A DNA stretch of 64,000 nucleotides from Sphaerotilus mobilis (GCF_004216565.1 NZ_SGWV01000011.1:1-64000), one strand, 5' to 3'; positions 7,937 through 17,127 are shown, numbered from the stretch's first letter. The notes: generated by a model from the sequence alone, not told the origin. Translations and numbers: made by a program.

Positions 7937-9135
7937 CGCCCCTGCCCATCACCCACCACACGCTCAGCACCGCGCTGGGTCTGGGGTTGGCCGAACACGC
8001 CGCAGCCCTGCACGACGGCCGCAGCGGCCTGCAGCCTTGCGACTTCCCTGACGTCACGTTGCCCGGCTGGATCGGCGTGGTGCGCGGCCTGGACGACGTG
8101 CGCCTGCCGGACGCGCTGAGCGACTGGAACTGTCGCAACCACCGTCTGGCGTGGCTCGGGCTGCAGCAGGACGGCTTTGCCGACGCCGTCGCGCAGGCCC
8201 GTGATCGCTGGGGCGCACACCGCGTCGCTGTCTTGCTGGGCACCAGCACCTCGGGCATCTACGAGACTGAACTGGCCTACCGGCGCCGCGACGACGGCCC
8301 GGCAGGTCCGAACAGCGGCGCATTGCCGGCCGATTTCCGCTACGGCGAGACCCACAACACCGGCGCGCTGGGCCGTTTCGTCGCGGCGGCGCTGGGCCTG
8401 GCCGGCCCGACCTGGGTGGTGTCGACGGCCTGTTCGTCCAGCGCCAAGGTCTACGCGTCGGCGCAGCGTCTGATCGAGGCCGGCTGTATCGACGCGGCGG
8501 TGGTCGGTGGCGTCGACAGCCTGTGCTTGACGACGCTCTACGGCTTCAACGCCCTGGAGCTGTTCTCGCCCGACATCTGCCGACCCTGGGATGCCAACCG
8601 CAGCGGCTTGTCGCTGGGCGAAGCCGCCGCCTTCGGGCTGTTGCAGCGCGAGGCCAGCGAGCCGCCGGCCGGCTGGCTGCTCGGCTGCGGCGAGACCAGC
8701 GACGGTCACCACATGAGTTCGCCCCATCCCGAAGGCGTTGGCGCCATCGCCGCGATGCGCATGGCGCTGGCCGATGCCGGCGTGGCGCCCGAGGCCATCG
8801 ACTACATCAACCTGCACGGCACCGCGACGCCGGGCAACGACGCCTCCGAGGACCGTGCCGTTGGCGCCGTCTTTGGCGACCGCGTGCTCGGCAGTTCCAC
8901 CAAGGGCGCGACCGGCCACACGCTGGGCGCCGCCGGTGGCGTCGAGGCCAGCCTGAGCCTGCTGGCGATCCGCGAGGGCCTGATGCCCGGCGGCCTGCAC
9001 CGCCTGACGCCCGACCCTGATTTGCACATCGCCTACCTGGGCGAGAACCGGCACGCGCCGGTGCGGCGGGTCTTGAGCAATTCCTTCGGCTTCGGGGGGT
9101 CCAACGCCTCGCTGGTGTTCGGAGGCCAGCCATGA
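7933..9135 (+). CDS. Beta-ketoacyl-ACP synthase, first KS of the cluster
   Basis: A 400-residue FabB/FabF-like condensing enzyme with a complete Cys-His-His triad: nucleophile in STACSSSAKV, first His in NLHGTATPGND, second His with its Lys in KGATGHTLGAAG. The C-terminal NSFGFGGSN glycine box is present. It is followed with an ATGA overlap by a chain-length-factor-like gene, which matches the heteromeric KS-CLF pairs that build aryl polyenes (ApeO/ApeC type). The start at 7933 has GAAGG just upstream and overlaps the methyltransferase stop. Confidence 0.88.
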   Translation: MTPLPITHHTLSTALGLGLAEHAAALHDGRSGLQPCDFPDVTLPGWIGVVRGLDDVRLPDALSDWNCRNHRLAWLGLQQDGFADAVAQARDRWGAHRVAVLLGTSTSGIYETELAYRRRDDGPAGPNSGALPADFRYGETHNTGALGRFVAAALGLAGPTWVVSTACSSSAKVYASAQRLIEAGCIDAAVVGGVDSLCLTTLYGFNALELFSPDICRPWDANRSGLSLGEAAAFGLLQREASEPPAGWLLGCGETSDGHHMSSPHPEGVGAIAAMRMALADAGVAPEAIDYINLHGTATPGNDASEDRAVGAVFGDRVLGSSTKGATGHTLGAAGGVEASLSLLAIREGLMPGGLHRLTPDPDLHIAYLGENRHAPVRRVLSNSFGFGGSNASLVFGGQP

Positions 9136-9950
9136 GCGCCGCGCTGAGCGTCTTCGTGCGCGCCGTCGCGCTGGTCGGCCCCGGGCTGCCCGACTGGGCC
9201 GCTGCACAGGCCGTGCTGACCGGTGCCGTGTCCTGGGCCCACGCACCAACCGCGCTGGCCGCGCCGCAGCGCCTGCCTCCGGCCGAACGGCGACGCGCCG
9301 GTGCGGCGGTCAAGGCCGCGCTGGTGGTGGCCGAGCAGGTCGTCGCCCAGGCGGGCATCGATCCGGCCACGCTGACGACGGTCTACACCTCTTCCAACGG
9401 CGACGGCGCCAACTGCCACGCGCTGTGCGAGGCGCTGGCGCTGCCACAGCGCCTGGTTTCGCCGACGCGCTTCACCAACTCGGTCCACAACGCGCCAGCC
9501 GGCTATTGGCACATCGCGGTCAGCGGCCGCGAGGCCTCGACCAGCCTGTGTGCCCACGACCACAGCTTCGCCGCCGGCCTGATCGAGGCCATCGGCCTGG
9601 TGCGCACGCGCCGCCAGCCGGTGTTGCTGGTGGCCAGCGACAGCCCCTACCCGGAGCCGCTGCAGGCCTGTCGGCCGATGGTCGACGTGGTTGGCGTCGC
9701 GCTGATCCTGTCGCCCCAAGCGGCGGTTGCAGGGCAGGGCGATCTGGCCCGGCTGAGCGTGGACCTGGTGCCGGGCGACGGCGTGGCCGACACCCGCTGC
9801 GACGACGCCGGCCTGGAGGGCCTGCGCACACAGGTGCCGGCCGCCCGCGCCTTGCCCTTGCTGGCGGCCATCGCGCGGGGCCAGCCCGCCGGTGTCGACA
9901 TCGCCTGGCCGGCCGGCCCGGCGCTGCGCATCGAGGTGCAGCCGACATGA
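9132..9950 (+). CDS. Ketosynthase chain-length factor-like protein, first copy (ApeC-like)
   Basis: A 272-residue protein covering only the N-terminal thiolase-fold half of a ketosynthase (Ketoacyl-synt_2 type). The hallmark block SPTRFTNSVHNAPAGYWHIA is present. Where a KS has Ala-Cys-Ser-Ser, this protein has Ala-Ser-Thr-Ser, so the condensing Cys is probably absent. It is expected to dimerise with the KS encoded immediately upstream and set chain length. GGAGG at 9121-9125 precedes the ATG, which overlaps the KS stop. Confidence 0.83.
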   Translation: MSAALSVFVRAVALVGPGLPDWAAAQAVLTGAVSWAHAPTALAAPQRLPPAERRRAGAAVKAALVVAEQVVAQAGIDPATLTTVYTSSNGDGANCHALCEALALPQRLVSPTRFTNSVHNAPAGYWHIAVSGREASTSLCAHDHSFAAGLIEAIGLVRTRRQPVLLVASDSPYPEPLQACRPMVDVVGVALILSPQAAVAGQGDLARLSVDLVPGDGVADTRCDDAGLEGLRTQVPAARALPLLAAIARGQPAGVDIAWPAGPALRIEVQPT

Positions 9951-10441
9951 GCGCCGTGCCGCGCCAGACCGACCGCGCCGGCATCGCCGCGCGCATCCCG
10001 CATGCCGGCACCATGTGCCTGCTCGACCGGCTGATCGGCTGGGACGAGGCCCACATCGTCTGCGAGGCCGACAGCCACCGCGCGCTGGACCACCCCTTGC
10101 GCAGCGCCAGCGGCCTGCTGGTCGGCGCCGCGATCGAATACGCCGCGCAGGCCATGGCCCTGCATGGCGCCTTGCTGGGCGAGTCCATGGCCCAGACCGC
10201 AAGTGGCTCAGACCTTGAGCCACCCAAGCCGGGCTTCCTCGCCAGTGCCCGGGGCGTCGACTTCGGCCGCTGGCGGCTCGACGACCTCGAAGGCCCCTTG
10301 CGCATCGAGGCCGTCCGCCAGGCCGGCGATGCGCAACAGATCCTCTACCAGTTCAGCGTCCGCTGCGGCGAGCTGATGCTGGCCTGCGGGCGCGCGGCGG
10401 TGGTGCTGAACACGCCGATCGCGCCCGCCGCATCGACCTGA
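9947..10441 (+). CDS. Hotdog-fold dehydratase (ApeP-like)
   Basis: A 164-residue hotdog protein that begins with IPHAGTMCLLDRLIGWDEAH, the substrate-tunnel region of the ApeP/COG4706 group of 3-hydroxylacyl-ACP dehydratases. This is the second dehydratase of the operon; in characterised APE systems two dehydratase subunits work with each other on the growing chain. It overlaps the chain-length-factor gene by ATGA. The sequence is more divergent than FabZ, so its catalytic residues are not assigned here. Confidence 0.78.
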   Translation: MSAVPRQTDRAGIAARIPHAGTMCLLDRLIGWDEAHIVCEADSHRALDHPLRSASGLLVGAAIEYAAQAMALHGALLGESMAQTASGSDLEPPKPGFLASARGVDFGRWRLDDLEGPLRIEAVRQAGDAQQILYQFSVRCGELMLACGRAAVVLNTPIAPAAST

Positions 10442-10458
10442 ATCCCTCTGGACCCGAC

Positions 10459-11202
10459 ATGACTGAATCCGTGAAGACCCCCGCCCGGCGGGCCCTGGTG
10501 ACCGGCGCCAGTGGCGACCTTGGCTCGGCCATCGCGCGCCGGCTGGCGCAGGCCGGCGTGCATGTCATCGTGCATGCCAACAGCCGCCTGTCAGCGGCCC
10601 AGGCGCTGGCCGATGCCTTGTGCGCCGAAGGCCTGAGCGCCGAACCCGTCGCCTTTGACGTCACCGACCGGTCGGCCAGCGCGGCGGCGCTTGAGGCGCT
10701 GCTCAAGGCTGGCCCGATCCAGATCCTGGTCAACAACGCCGGCATCCATGACGACGCCGTCTTCCCCGGCCTGCGGCCGGAGCAGTGGGACCGCGTGCTG
10801 GACGTGTCGGTCAACGGCTTCTTCAACGTGACCCAGCCGCTGACGCTGCCGATGCTGCGCACCCGCTGGGGCCGCATCGTCAACATCGGCTCGGTTGCCG
10901 GCATCACCGGCAACCGCGGCCAGGTCAACTACGCGGCGGCCAAGGGCGCGCTGCACAGCGCCACCAAGGCCCTGTCGCTGGAACTGGCCAGCCGGGGTGT
11001 CACGGTCAACGCCGTTGCACCGGGCATCATCGCCTCGGCCATGGCCGACGCGGTCTTCGACGACAAGCTGATCGCCAACCTCGTGCCGGTCAAGCGTGCC
11101 GGCCGGCCTGACGAGGTCGCCGCGTTGGTCGGCTTCCTCTGCGGCGACGAGGCGGGCTACATCACCGGCCAGGTCATCTCGGTCAACGGGGGCATGGTTT
11201 GA
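10459..11202 (+). CDS. 3-oxoacyl-ACP reductase (ApeQ/FabG-like)
   Basis: A 247-residue short-chain dehydrogenase of normal FabG length. Motifs in order are the NAD(P)H-binding TGASGDLG at about residue 15, NNAG near residue 93, catalytic Ser in GSVAG, YAAAK with the catalytic Tyr and Lys, and the C-terminal ITGQVISVNGGM. It reduces the 3-keto group after each condensation, before dehydration by the two hotdog enzymes. It starts 17 bases after the ApeP-like gene and overlaps the antiporter start by TTGA. Confidence 0.88.
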   Translation: MTESVKTPARRALVTGASGDLGSAIARRLAQAGVHVIVHANSRLSAAQALADALCAEGLSAEPVAFDVTDRSASAAALEALLKAGPIQILVNNAGIHDDAVFPGLRPEQWDRVLDVSVNGFFNVTQPLTLPMLRTRWGRIVNIGSVAGITGNRGQVNYAAAKGALHSATKALSLELASRGVTVNAVAPGIIASAMADAVFDDKLIANLVPVKRAGRPDEVAALVGFLCGDEAGYITGQVISVNGGMV

Positions 11203-12569
11203 ACGCGGCCTCTGCGGCCTCGGCAGCGACGGCCGCCGCGAACGTGCATGCCGGCGAAGCGCTGCTGTTCGCGGTGCTGATGCAGCTCGTGGTGATCGTG
11301 CTGGCGGGCCGCCTCGGCGGGGCGGTGGCTCAGCGTCTGGGCCAGTCGACGGCGGTCGGCGAGATCGTCACCGGCCTGCTGCTCGGCCCCTCGCTGTTCG
11401 GTGCGCTGGCGCCGGAGCTGTTTGCCCTGGTGTTCCGCTCGACCGGGCCACAGACGCTGACCATCCTGTCGCAGATCGGCCTGTTGCTGCTGATGTTCCA
11501 GATCGGCCTGACCTTCGACTTCGGCCACCTGTCGGCACGACACAATCGCCGCGCGGTCTGGTGGGTTGCACTGGCCGGGCTGGTTGCTCCCTTCGGACTG
11601 GGTTGGGGCCTGGGCTGGGTGATGCCCGAGAGCCTGCAGACCAGCGCACCGCGCTACGCCTTCGCGCTCTTCGTTGGCACCGCTTTCTCGATCACCGCGC
11701 TGCCCATCCTGGGGCGCATCCTGATGGAGTTCGGCTTGTCCCGCACGCCGCTGGGCGTCATCACCATCAGCGCGGCGGCGATCAACGATGTGGTCGGCTG
11801 GCTGCTGCTGGCGCTGGTCACCGCGCTGTCGACGGCGGCCTTTTCGGCCGGCGCTTTCGCCCGCGAGGTCGCCGGCGTGCTGGCCTTCGGCGTCGTCAGC
11901 TGGTTCCTGCTGCGACCGCCGCTGGAGCGCTTCATCGCCTGGCGCCTGAAGGCCGACAGCGGCGAGATCGGCCCGACCGCCATGGGCGTGACCATCGCGC
12001 TGGTCTTCGCGATGGGCATGTGCACCTACCAGCTCGGCATCTTCGCGATCTTCGGCGGCTTCATGGCCGGCGTGCTGCTGCACCGCCAGCACGCCTTCGC
12101 CGAGGCCTGGCAGGCCCGCGTCGGCGGTTTTGTGCAGGTCTTTTTCCTGCCGATCTTCTTCACCTACACGGGGCTGCGCACCGACATCGGCTCGCTGTCG
12201 GGCGCCAGTGCCTGGGGCTGGTGCGCGGGGCTGATCTTCCTGGCCACGCTGGGCAAGTTCGGCGCCTGCTCGGTGGCGGCTCGGTTCGCGGGGCTGTCTA
12301 CACCGGCGGCGCGACTGGTCGGCATCCTGATGAACACGCGCGCGCTGATGGAACTCATCATCATCAACGTCGGCTACGACCTGGGCGTCATCGGCCGCGA
12401 GGTCTTCACGATGCTGGTGCTGATGGCGGTCTTCTCGACCCTGGTGACGACGCCGATGCTGCGGCGCTGGCTGCCGGCGCTGCGCGGCGATGCGGTGCTG
12501 ACCGGCCGCGAGCTCAGTCCGAGTTCCGTCCCAGGTACTGGAACGGCGGCTGGCGCAACCAGCGCTTGA
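11199..12569 (+). CDS. Cation/proton antiporter, CPA2 (KefB/NapA-like) family
   Basis: A 456-residue integral membrane protein with about 12 hydrophobic segments and the CPA2-type GEIVTGLLLGPSLFG box near residue 50. It lacks a C-terminal RCK/TrkA-N domain. It should exchange K+ or Na+ for protons at the inner membrane. The assigned start is a TTG overlapping the reductase stop (TTGA); an internal GTG is a possible alternative. Antiporters are not standard APE components, so it may be a passenger or may balance ions or protons for the exporter. Its last 56 bases overlap, on the opposite strand, the end of the glycosyltransferase gene. Confidence 0.8.
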   Translation: MNAASAASAATAAANVHAGEALLFAVLMQLVVIVLAGRLGGAVAQRLGQSTAVGEIVTGLLLGPSLFGALAPELFALVFRSTGPQTLTILSQIGLLLLMFQIGLTFDFGHLSARHNRRAVWWVALAGLVAPFGLGWGLGWVMPESLQTSAPRYAFALFVGTAFSITALPILGRILMEFGLSRTPLGVITISAAAINDVVGWLLLALVTALSTAAFSAGAFAREVAGVLAFGVVSWFLLRPPLERFIAWRLKADSGEIGPTAMGVTIALVFAMGMCTYQLGIFAIFGGFMAGVLLHRQHAFAEAWQARVGGFVQVFFLPIFFTYTGLRTDIGSLSGASAWGWCAGLIFLATLGKFGACSVAARFAGLSTPAARLVGILMNTRALMELIIINVGYDLGVIGREVFTMLVLMAVFSTLVTTPMLRRWLPALRGDAVLTGRELSPSSVPGTGTAAGATSA

Positions 12570-13347
12570 CCAGCAGCAGCGGCAGGCGCAGGCCGAACTC
12601 GATCATCAGGCGGGTGTGCATCCACGTCAGCAGGACGTTGTCGCGCAGGTAGTGGAAGTGCGAGACGCCGCCTTCGGCCGCGCTCAGGTACTTCACCGGC
12701 GCCTTGCGGTTGATCGGTGCGACGCCGCGCCAGGCCAGGCGCACGACGGCCTCGGTGTCAAAGTCGAAGCGGCGCATCCAGGGCTGGCGGCGCATCACCG
12801 CCATCAGCGGCTCGATCGGGTAGACACGAAAGCCGTAGAGCGAATCGTGGATGCCCGCGCCCAGTGTCTCCAGGTTGGTCCAGCCGTTGGAGACCCGCCG
12901 GCCGCGCACCCGCAACAGCGGCGCGGAGGCGTCGAACACCGGCTCGCCCAGCACCATCGCGTCGGGATGTTCGAGCGAGGCCGACATGAAGGCGCGGATC
13001 AACGCGGCCGGATGCTGGCCGTCGGAGTCCATCGCCAGCACGTGGGTGTGGCCGGCCGCGCGGGCGGCCTGCAGGCCGTGCAGCACGGCCGCGCCCTTGC
13101 CCTGGTTGTGAGGCAGCACGAGCACATGCAGCAGCGGGTCGGCGGCGGCCATCGCCTGCAGTCCTGCTGCGGTGCCGTCGCTGCTGCCGTCGACCACGAC
13201 CCAGACGGGCGCCCATTCGGCCCGGGCCGAACGCACCGTCTCATAGACCTTCGGGCCCGTGTTGTAGCTGGGGATCAGCAGCGCGTGGGTGGGATGGGGC
13301 GTGTCGACGCGGGCGTCGTTTTGGGTCGTCGTCATGGGGTGGCTCAT
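12514..13347 (-). CDS. Glycosyltransferase family 2 protein
   Basis: A 277-residue GT-A fold transferase. It has ALLIPSYNTG at the N-terminus, VVVDGSSDGT, LPHNQGKGAAVLHGL and the metal-binding Asp-x-Asp in MDSDGQH (about residue 107). No clear membrane helix is seen, but the C-terminus is basic and hydrophobic (RLPLLLVKRWLRQ) and could lie on the membrane. It probably transfers a sugar to the lipid or aryl polyene acceptor. The ATG overlaps the stop of the PlsC-like gene (ATGA), and its 3' end overlaps the antiporter gene from the opposite strand. Confidence 0.83.
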   Translation of the reverse strand: MSHPMTTTQNDARVDTPHPTHALLIPSYNTGPKVYETVRSARAEWAPVWVVVDGSSDGTAAGLQAMAAADPLLHVLVLPHNQGKGAAVLHGLQAARAAGHTHVLAMDSDGQHPAALIRAFMSASLEHPDAMVLGEPVFDASAPLLRVRGRRVSNGWTNLETLGAGIHDSLYGFRVYPIEPLMAVMRRQPWMRRFDFDTEAVVRLAWRGVAPINRKAPVKYLSAAEGGVSHFHYLRDNVLLTWMHTRLMIEFGLRLPLLLVKRWLRQPPFQYLGRNSD

Positions 13348-14183
13348 CGACGGGGCTGCTTGGCCAGTTCTTGTTCAAGGTGTGACTGCAAGGCATCCAT
13401 CAGCACGCCGGGCGCCTCTGGATCATCGGCCGCCGGCGCTGCGAAACGCTGGCCCAGCCGCAGCCGGTAGACCATCGGCACGGGCGGCAGGCGCCAGATC
13501 GGCCAGCCCTTGGCGAGGAAGGGCGAGTCGGTCTCGATGATCACCGTCTGCACGGGCACCTGGGCGCGTTGCGCGATCAGCGCGATGCCGCCGCGCAGCG
13601 GCTGCAGCCGATCGCCTTCGGTGCGGGTGCCTTCGGGGAAGAGCACGAGCTGCGCGCCCGCTTGCAGTTCCTCGACGGCGCTGCGCACCAGCAGGTGCGG
13701 CACGTCGTTGGCGATGTAGCGCGCCAGCCGGGCACCAGCGCCGAGGAAGACGTTGCGCTGCAGGCCCGCCTTCATGATGCAGACGCTGCGCGGCAGGCGC
13801 GCGACGATCAGCATCGCGTCGGCCATGCAGGGGTGGTTGGCCGCGACGATCAGGCCGCCCGGCTGGTCGGCCAGCGCGTCCAGCGCCCGGGCATCGATGC
13901 GCATCAGCCCGCTGGCCCGGCCGCAGACCCAGTAGAAGCGGTAGCCCCAGGCGATCACCGCCCGGCCCAGGCGCTGACCGAAGGCGGCCGGCAAGACCGG
14001 GTGCAGCAGCATGGCCAGCACGGACCAGCTCAGCGACAGGACACCCAGCCAGGCGACCAGCACCCACAGCCAGGCGACCAGCACCGCGCGCAGCGGCCCG
14101 CGCGAGGGGGACAAGGACGGCGCGCGCAGCAAGTCGATCAGTCCGGTCGCATGACTTGTTCGGACGAGTTCGCGAAGATCCAC
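13344..14183 (-). CDS. PlsC-like 1-acyl-glycerol-3-phosphate acyltransferase family protein
   Basis: A 279-residue inner-membrane acyltransferase with one strong hydrophobic segment (about residues 33-57), the catalytic NHX4D motif (NHPCMAD, about residue 117) and the FPEGTRT acceptor motif. It is the second acyltransferase of the locus, beside the LpxL-like one, and could build or modify the lipid anchor. The GTG start at 14183 overlaps the upstream MipA gene by 46 bases; a TTG at 14132 is a reasonable shorter alternative. It is coupled to the glycosyltransferase by ATGA. Confidence 0.8.
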   Translation of the reverse strand: MDLRELVRTSHATGLIDLLRAPSLSPSRGPLRAVLVAWLWVLVAWLGVLSLSWSVLAMLLHPVLPAAFGQRLGRAVIAWGYRFYWVCGRASGLMRIDARALDALADQPGGLIVAANHPCMADAMLIVARLPRSVCIMKAGLQRNVFLGAGARLARYIANDVPHLLVRSAVEELQAGAQLVLFPEGTRTEGDRLQPLRGGIALIAQRAQVPVQTVIIETDSPFLAKGWPIWRLPPVPMVYRLRLGQRFAAPAADDPEAPGVLMDALQSHLEQELAKQPRR

Positions 14184-15058
14184 GACATCGCCACGCCGCC
14201 ACTGAGGTTGCTGCGCGAGCGCACCAGCGGGCTGTCGCCGAACACGGCGCCGCCGACGTGGTCATAGCGCAGGAAGGCGCCAATCCAGTGCCGCTCGAAG
14301 CGCCGCGAGGTGCCGACCAGCGCCTGCCAGCCGCCGTAGCCGCCGCGCGCCTGGTAGGCCGGTCGGCCCGCGATGGCCTCGGCCGCGCTGACGCCGTAGA
14401 TGCGCTGGTTGACCCCTTGCGACGCCCACAGCGGTCCGGCCACAAAGCCCAGCCGCCAGGGCGTGCCCGTGCTCACCGACAGGTCCAGGTTGGGCGTGAA
14501 GACATTGCCGACATGGCGTGGCGAGGACTCCAGCGTCAGCACCGCGCGCACCGGCACCTCCAGGTTGAGCCGCAGCCCGGGCGTGCGCAGCAGCGTGCTG
14601 CGCAGCTTGGGACCGATCTCGAAAGTGGCCGGCACGCGCCGCATGCCGGCGCGGGCGCCGCTGTCGTCGGTGTAGACCGGCGGGCTGGCGTTGAGGCTGA
14701 CCTCCAGTTCGGCGAAGGACGTGTCGAGCAGCACCGCACGGGCGCCCTCGCGGTCGGCCCGCAAGAAGTTTCCGCGGTAGACCACGAAGGGCAGGGGCAG
14801 CACATAGCCGCGGTAGCTGTCGGCGCCCCGGTAGTCGGGCAGGCGCAGCAGGCTGGCGCCCACGCCCAGTTCCCACAGCGGCAGCGCCTTCATGACCGGA
14901 CGGGCCGGCGCGTCCGGCGTGATCGCAGCACCGTCGGTGACCGGCAGGGTGCGCGGGCCGGCGCTCGTCGCGTCCGGGCTGTCGGCCGCCTGCACGCCAA
15001 GGGCGCAAAAGACGGGGGCGAGCGCGGCGGCCAGTTGGCGGCGGGAAAGTCTGGTCAT
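14138..15058 (-). CDS. MipA/OmpV family outer-membrane protein
   Basis: A 306-residue exported protein. The N-terminal RRQLAAALAPVFCALGVQAA is a signal peptide and the mature part has the MipA/OmpV beta-barrel signature: LGVGASLLRLPDYRGADSYR, YRGNFLRAD, GPLWASQGVNQRIYGVSA and a terminal barrel strand. The family sits in the outer membrane; some members act as scaffolds for cell-wall enzymes. The start at 15058 has GGAG upstream. It lies 32 bases after the chorismatase gene in the same orientation, so a role at the final envelope step of pigment placement is plausible but inferred. Confidence 0.82.
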   Translation of the reverse strand: MTRLSRRQLAAALAPVFCALGVQAADSPDATSAGPRTLPVTDGAAITPDAPARPVMKALPLWELGVGASLLRLPDYRGADSYRGYVLPLPFVVYRGNFLRADREGARAVLLDTSFAELEVSLNASPPVYTDDSGARAGMRRVPATFEIGPKLRSTLLRTPGLRLNLEVPVRAVLTLESSPRHVGNVFTPNLDLSVSTGTPWRLGFVAGPLWASQGVNQRIYGVSAAEAIAGRPAYQARGGYGGWQALVGTSRRFERHWIGAFLRYDHVGGAVFGDSPLVRSRSNLSGGVAMSWIFANSSEQVMRPD

Positions 15059-15090
15059 GCGGGTGGGCTCCGTGGCGTATTTCTTGACGT

Positions 15091-16128
15091 TCAGCACGAG
15101 GGGTTGAGGACGGCCTGGGCCTCGATCTCGACCAGCAGCTCGGCCCGGCAGACATCGGCGCGCAGCCAGACGGTGCGGTCCAGCGCGGCGACATCGTGCC
15201 GCAGCCAAGCGGCCAGGACGGCGCGGACGCTCGCCAGATCATCGGCGTGGCGCAGGTAGACCGTCAGGTCCAGCGCGCGGCGCAGCGTGTTGGGCTCGCC
15301 CTCGACCTGGGCCAGCAGCACGTCGATGTTGCGCAGCGACTCGCGCGTCTGCTCGGCCACGTCGCCCGGGTGAACGCTCTGGTGGCCGACGATGCTGGCG
15401 GTGCCGGAGATGAACAGCAGGCTGCGCCGCTCGGACAGGCGCAGCTCGGCCGCGCGCGAGAAGGTCGGGCTGACCGGGCCGTGGTCGTTCGGGTAGCGGT
15501 AGGCGCTGACCTGGCGCGGGTTCTCGATCACGCGCGGGTCGATGCGGCCAGCCAGCAGCGCGACGCTCAGCGCGCCGGCTTCGGTGCCCAGCGCACAGGC
15601 GGCCGGCGCGCCGTCGAAGGCCGCCTGGCCAGCGGCGACAAAGGCCTGCTGGCGGCCGATGTTGAACTGGCGGTAGCGCTCCAGCCGACCGGCCGGGCTG
15701 TCGGTCTCTGCGTTGATGTCGGCGAGGTAGTTCCAGAAGCGCGCCGGCTGCGTCAGACCGTGGCGGGCCATCAAGCCGAACAGCCGGGTGTAGGCGATGC
15801 GCGCGGCGCCGATCAGGCCGTCCGGCGTGGCGGTCTCGTCGACCGTGATGCGGGCAAACAGCCAGTCGCCGTCACAGGCCCAGTGCAGCGCGGCGGCGCC
15901 GTCGAGGTCTTGCGCGACGGTCGCCGGGCGCGGGCTCCACCATTGTTCGGTGACCGGCGCTGCCGGCCAGATCAGGCATGGCGCGGCGGGCTGGGGCGGC
16001 CGCGCCGGGGACTGCGGCTGATGCACCCGATGAACCAGCAAGAAGGGCGATGCCGGCGCGCCGTCTTCGGGTGCCCCGACCTGCCGGATCGGCAGCAGGC
16101 TGTCAGGGGCAGGAGGGGGCACGGGCAT
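15091..16128 (-). CDS. FkbO/Hyg5-type chorismatase (XanB2-like)
   Basis: A 345-residue protein of the chorismatase/RidA-like fold. Recognisable segments are RFWNYLADIN and YRQFNIGRQQAF in the middle, SAYRYPNDHGPVSPTFSRA, and LLFISGTASIVGH near residue 240, all typical of FkbO/Hyg5/XanB2 enzymes. These hydrolyse chorismate to hydroxybenzoate or dihydroxycyclohexadiene carboxylate plus pyruvate. XanB2 makes 3- and 4-hydroxybenzoate for xanthomonadin and ubiquinone. Here it probably supplies the aryl starter activated by the AMP-ligase at 2952, in place of the ammonia-lyase of some APE clusters. The exact product cannot be decided by eye. Confidence 0.85.
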   Translation of the reverse strand: MPVPPPAPDSLLPIRQVGAPEDGAPASPFLLVHRVHQPQSPARPPQPAAPCLIWPAAPVTEQWWSPRPATVAQDLDGAAALHWACDGDWLFARITVDETATPDGLIGAARIAYTRLFGLMARHGLTQPARFWNYLADINAETDSPAGRLERYRQFNIGRQQAFVAAGQAAFDGAPAACALGTEAGALSVALLAGRIDPRVIENPRQVSAYRYPNDHGPVSPTFSRAAELRLSERRSLLFISGTASIVGHQSVHPGDVAEQTRESLRNIDVLLAQVEGEPNTLRRALDLTVYLRHADDLASVRAVLAAWLRHDVAALDRTVWLRADVCRAELLVEIEAQAVLNPSC

Positions 16129-16331
16129 GAAGGGCGTCTGGCGTCAGGGTTGCGCGTGGCGTCGATGCCATCGGCAGGAACCCTGAATCTTACGGGGCGG
16201 CATCGCAGGGCTTGCCGGACAGCGCGGCGTCAGCGCCACGCCTCAAGCTTCCTGCCACGGCAGCCGGCCGCAGCCCCGAGGCTATCCTTGACCGCTGTCC
16301 CGCCACCCGGCCGACACGCACACCCATCGCC

Positions 16332-17075
16332 ATGAAGCTCGCCCTCATCACCGACATCCACGCCAACCGCGAGGCCTTCGAGGCCGTGCTGGAACAGGCC
16401 CACCTCCACGGCGCCGAGCGCATCGCGCTGCTGGGCGACTTCGTCGGCTACGGCGCCGATCCGGCCTGGGTGGTCGAGCGGGTGCAGGACCTGGTCGCGC
16501 AGGGCGCCATCGCGGTGCGTGGCAACCACGACGACGCCATCGTGCTCGGCCCCAGCCCCAACCTGGTCGAGGACGCCCGCCGCGCCATCGCCTGGACACG
16601 CGAGCAGCTCAGCCCGGCGCAGATCGAGTTCCTCGCCAGCCTGCCCTACAAGGTCGAGGACAGCGGTTGCCTCTTCGTGCATGCCAATGCCCATGCGCCG
16701 ACGGGCTGGGAATACATCACCGGCCGCAGCGAGGCGGTGCGCAGCATGCACGCGACCGACTGCCGCCACACCTTCTGCGGCCATGTGCACCACCCCACGC
16801 TCTATCACATGTCCAGCACCGGCAAGATCGCCGACTTCAAGCCGGTGCCCGGCGTGGCGGTGCCGGTGCCGGGCCACCGCCAGTGGCTGGCCATACCCGG
16901 CTCGACCGGCCAGCCGCGCGACGGCAACCCGGCCGCCTGCTGGGCCATGTTCGACAACGCCCGCGCCACGCTGACCTTCCACCGCGTGCCCTATGACCAC
17001 GAGACCACCGGCGCCAAGATCGTCGCCGCCGGCCTGCCGCGCACGCTGGCCACACGACTGGTTGACGGCACCTGA
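16332..17075 (+). CDS. Metallophosphatase, calcineurin-like
   Basis: A 247-residue cytosolic phosphoesterase with all metal motifs: DIHAN (D-x-H, residues 8-12), GDFVGYG, the catalytic GNHDD, the later FVHAN and the CGHVHHP box. The family includes protein phosphatases and cyclic-nucleotide or dinucleotide phosphodiesterases. It is followed after 52 bases by a Ser/Thr kinase gene, so a kinase/phosphatase pair acting on shared targets is a reasonable inference. The start at 16332 gives the canonical MKLALITDIHAN opening; upstream in-frame codons do not fit the family. Confidence 0.83.
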   Translation: MKLALITDIHANREAFEAVLEQAHLHGAERIALLGDFVGYGADPAWVVERVQDLVAQGAIAVRGNHDDAIVLGPSPNLVEDARRAIAWTREQLSPAQIEFLASLPYKVEDSGCLFVHANAHAPTGWEYITGRSEAVRSMHATDCRHTFCGHVHHPTLYHMSSTGKIADFKPVPGVAVPVPGHRQWLAIPGSTGQPRDGNPAACWAMFDNARATLTFHRVPYDHETTGAKIVAAGLPRTLATRLVDGT

Positions 17076-17127
17076 GCGCGAGCGCTGAGCACAGCGCCGA
17101 CCGGACATCCCGAGGGAGAACGCGACC

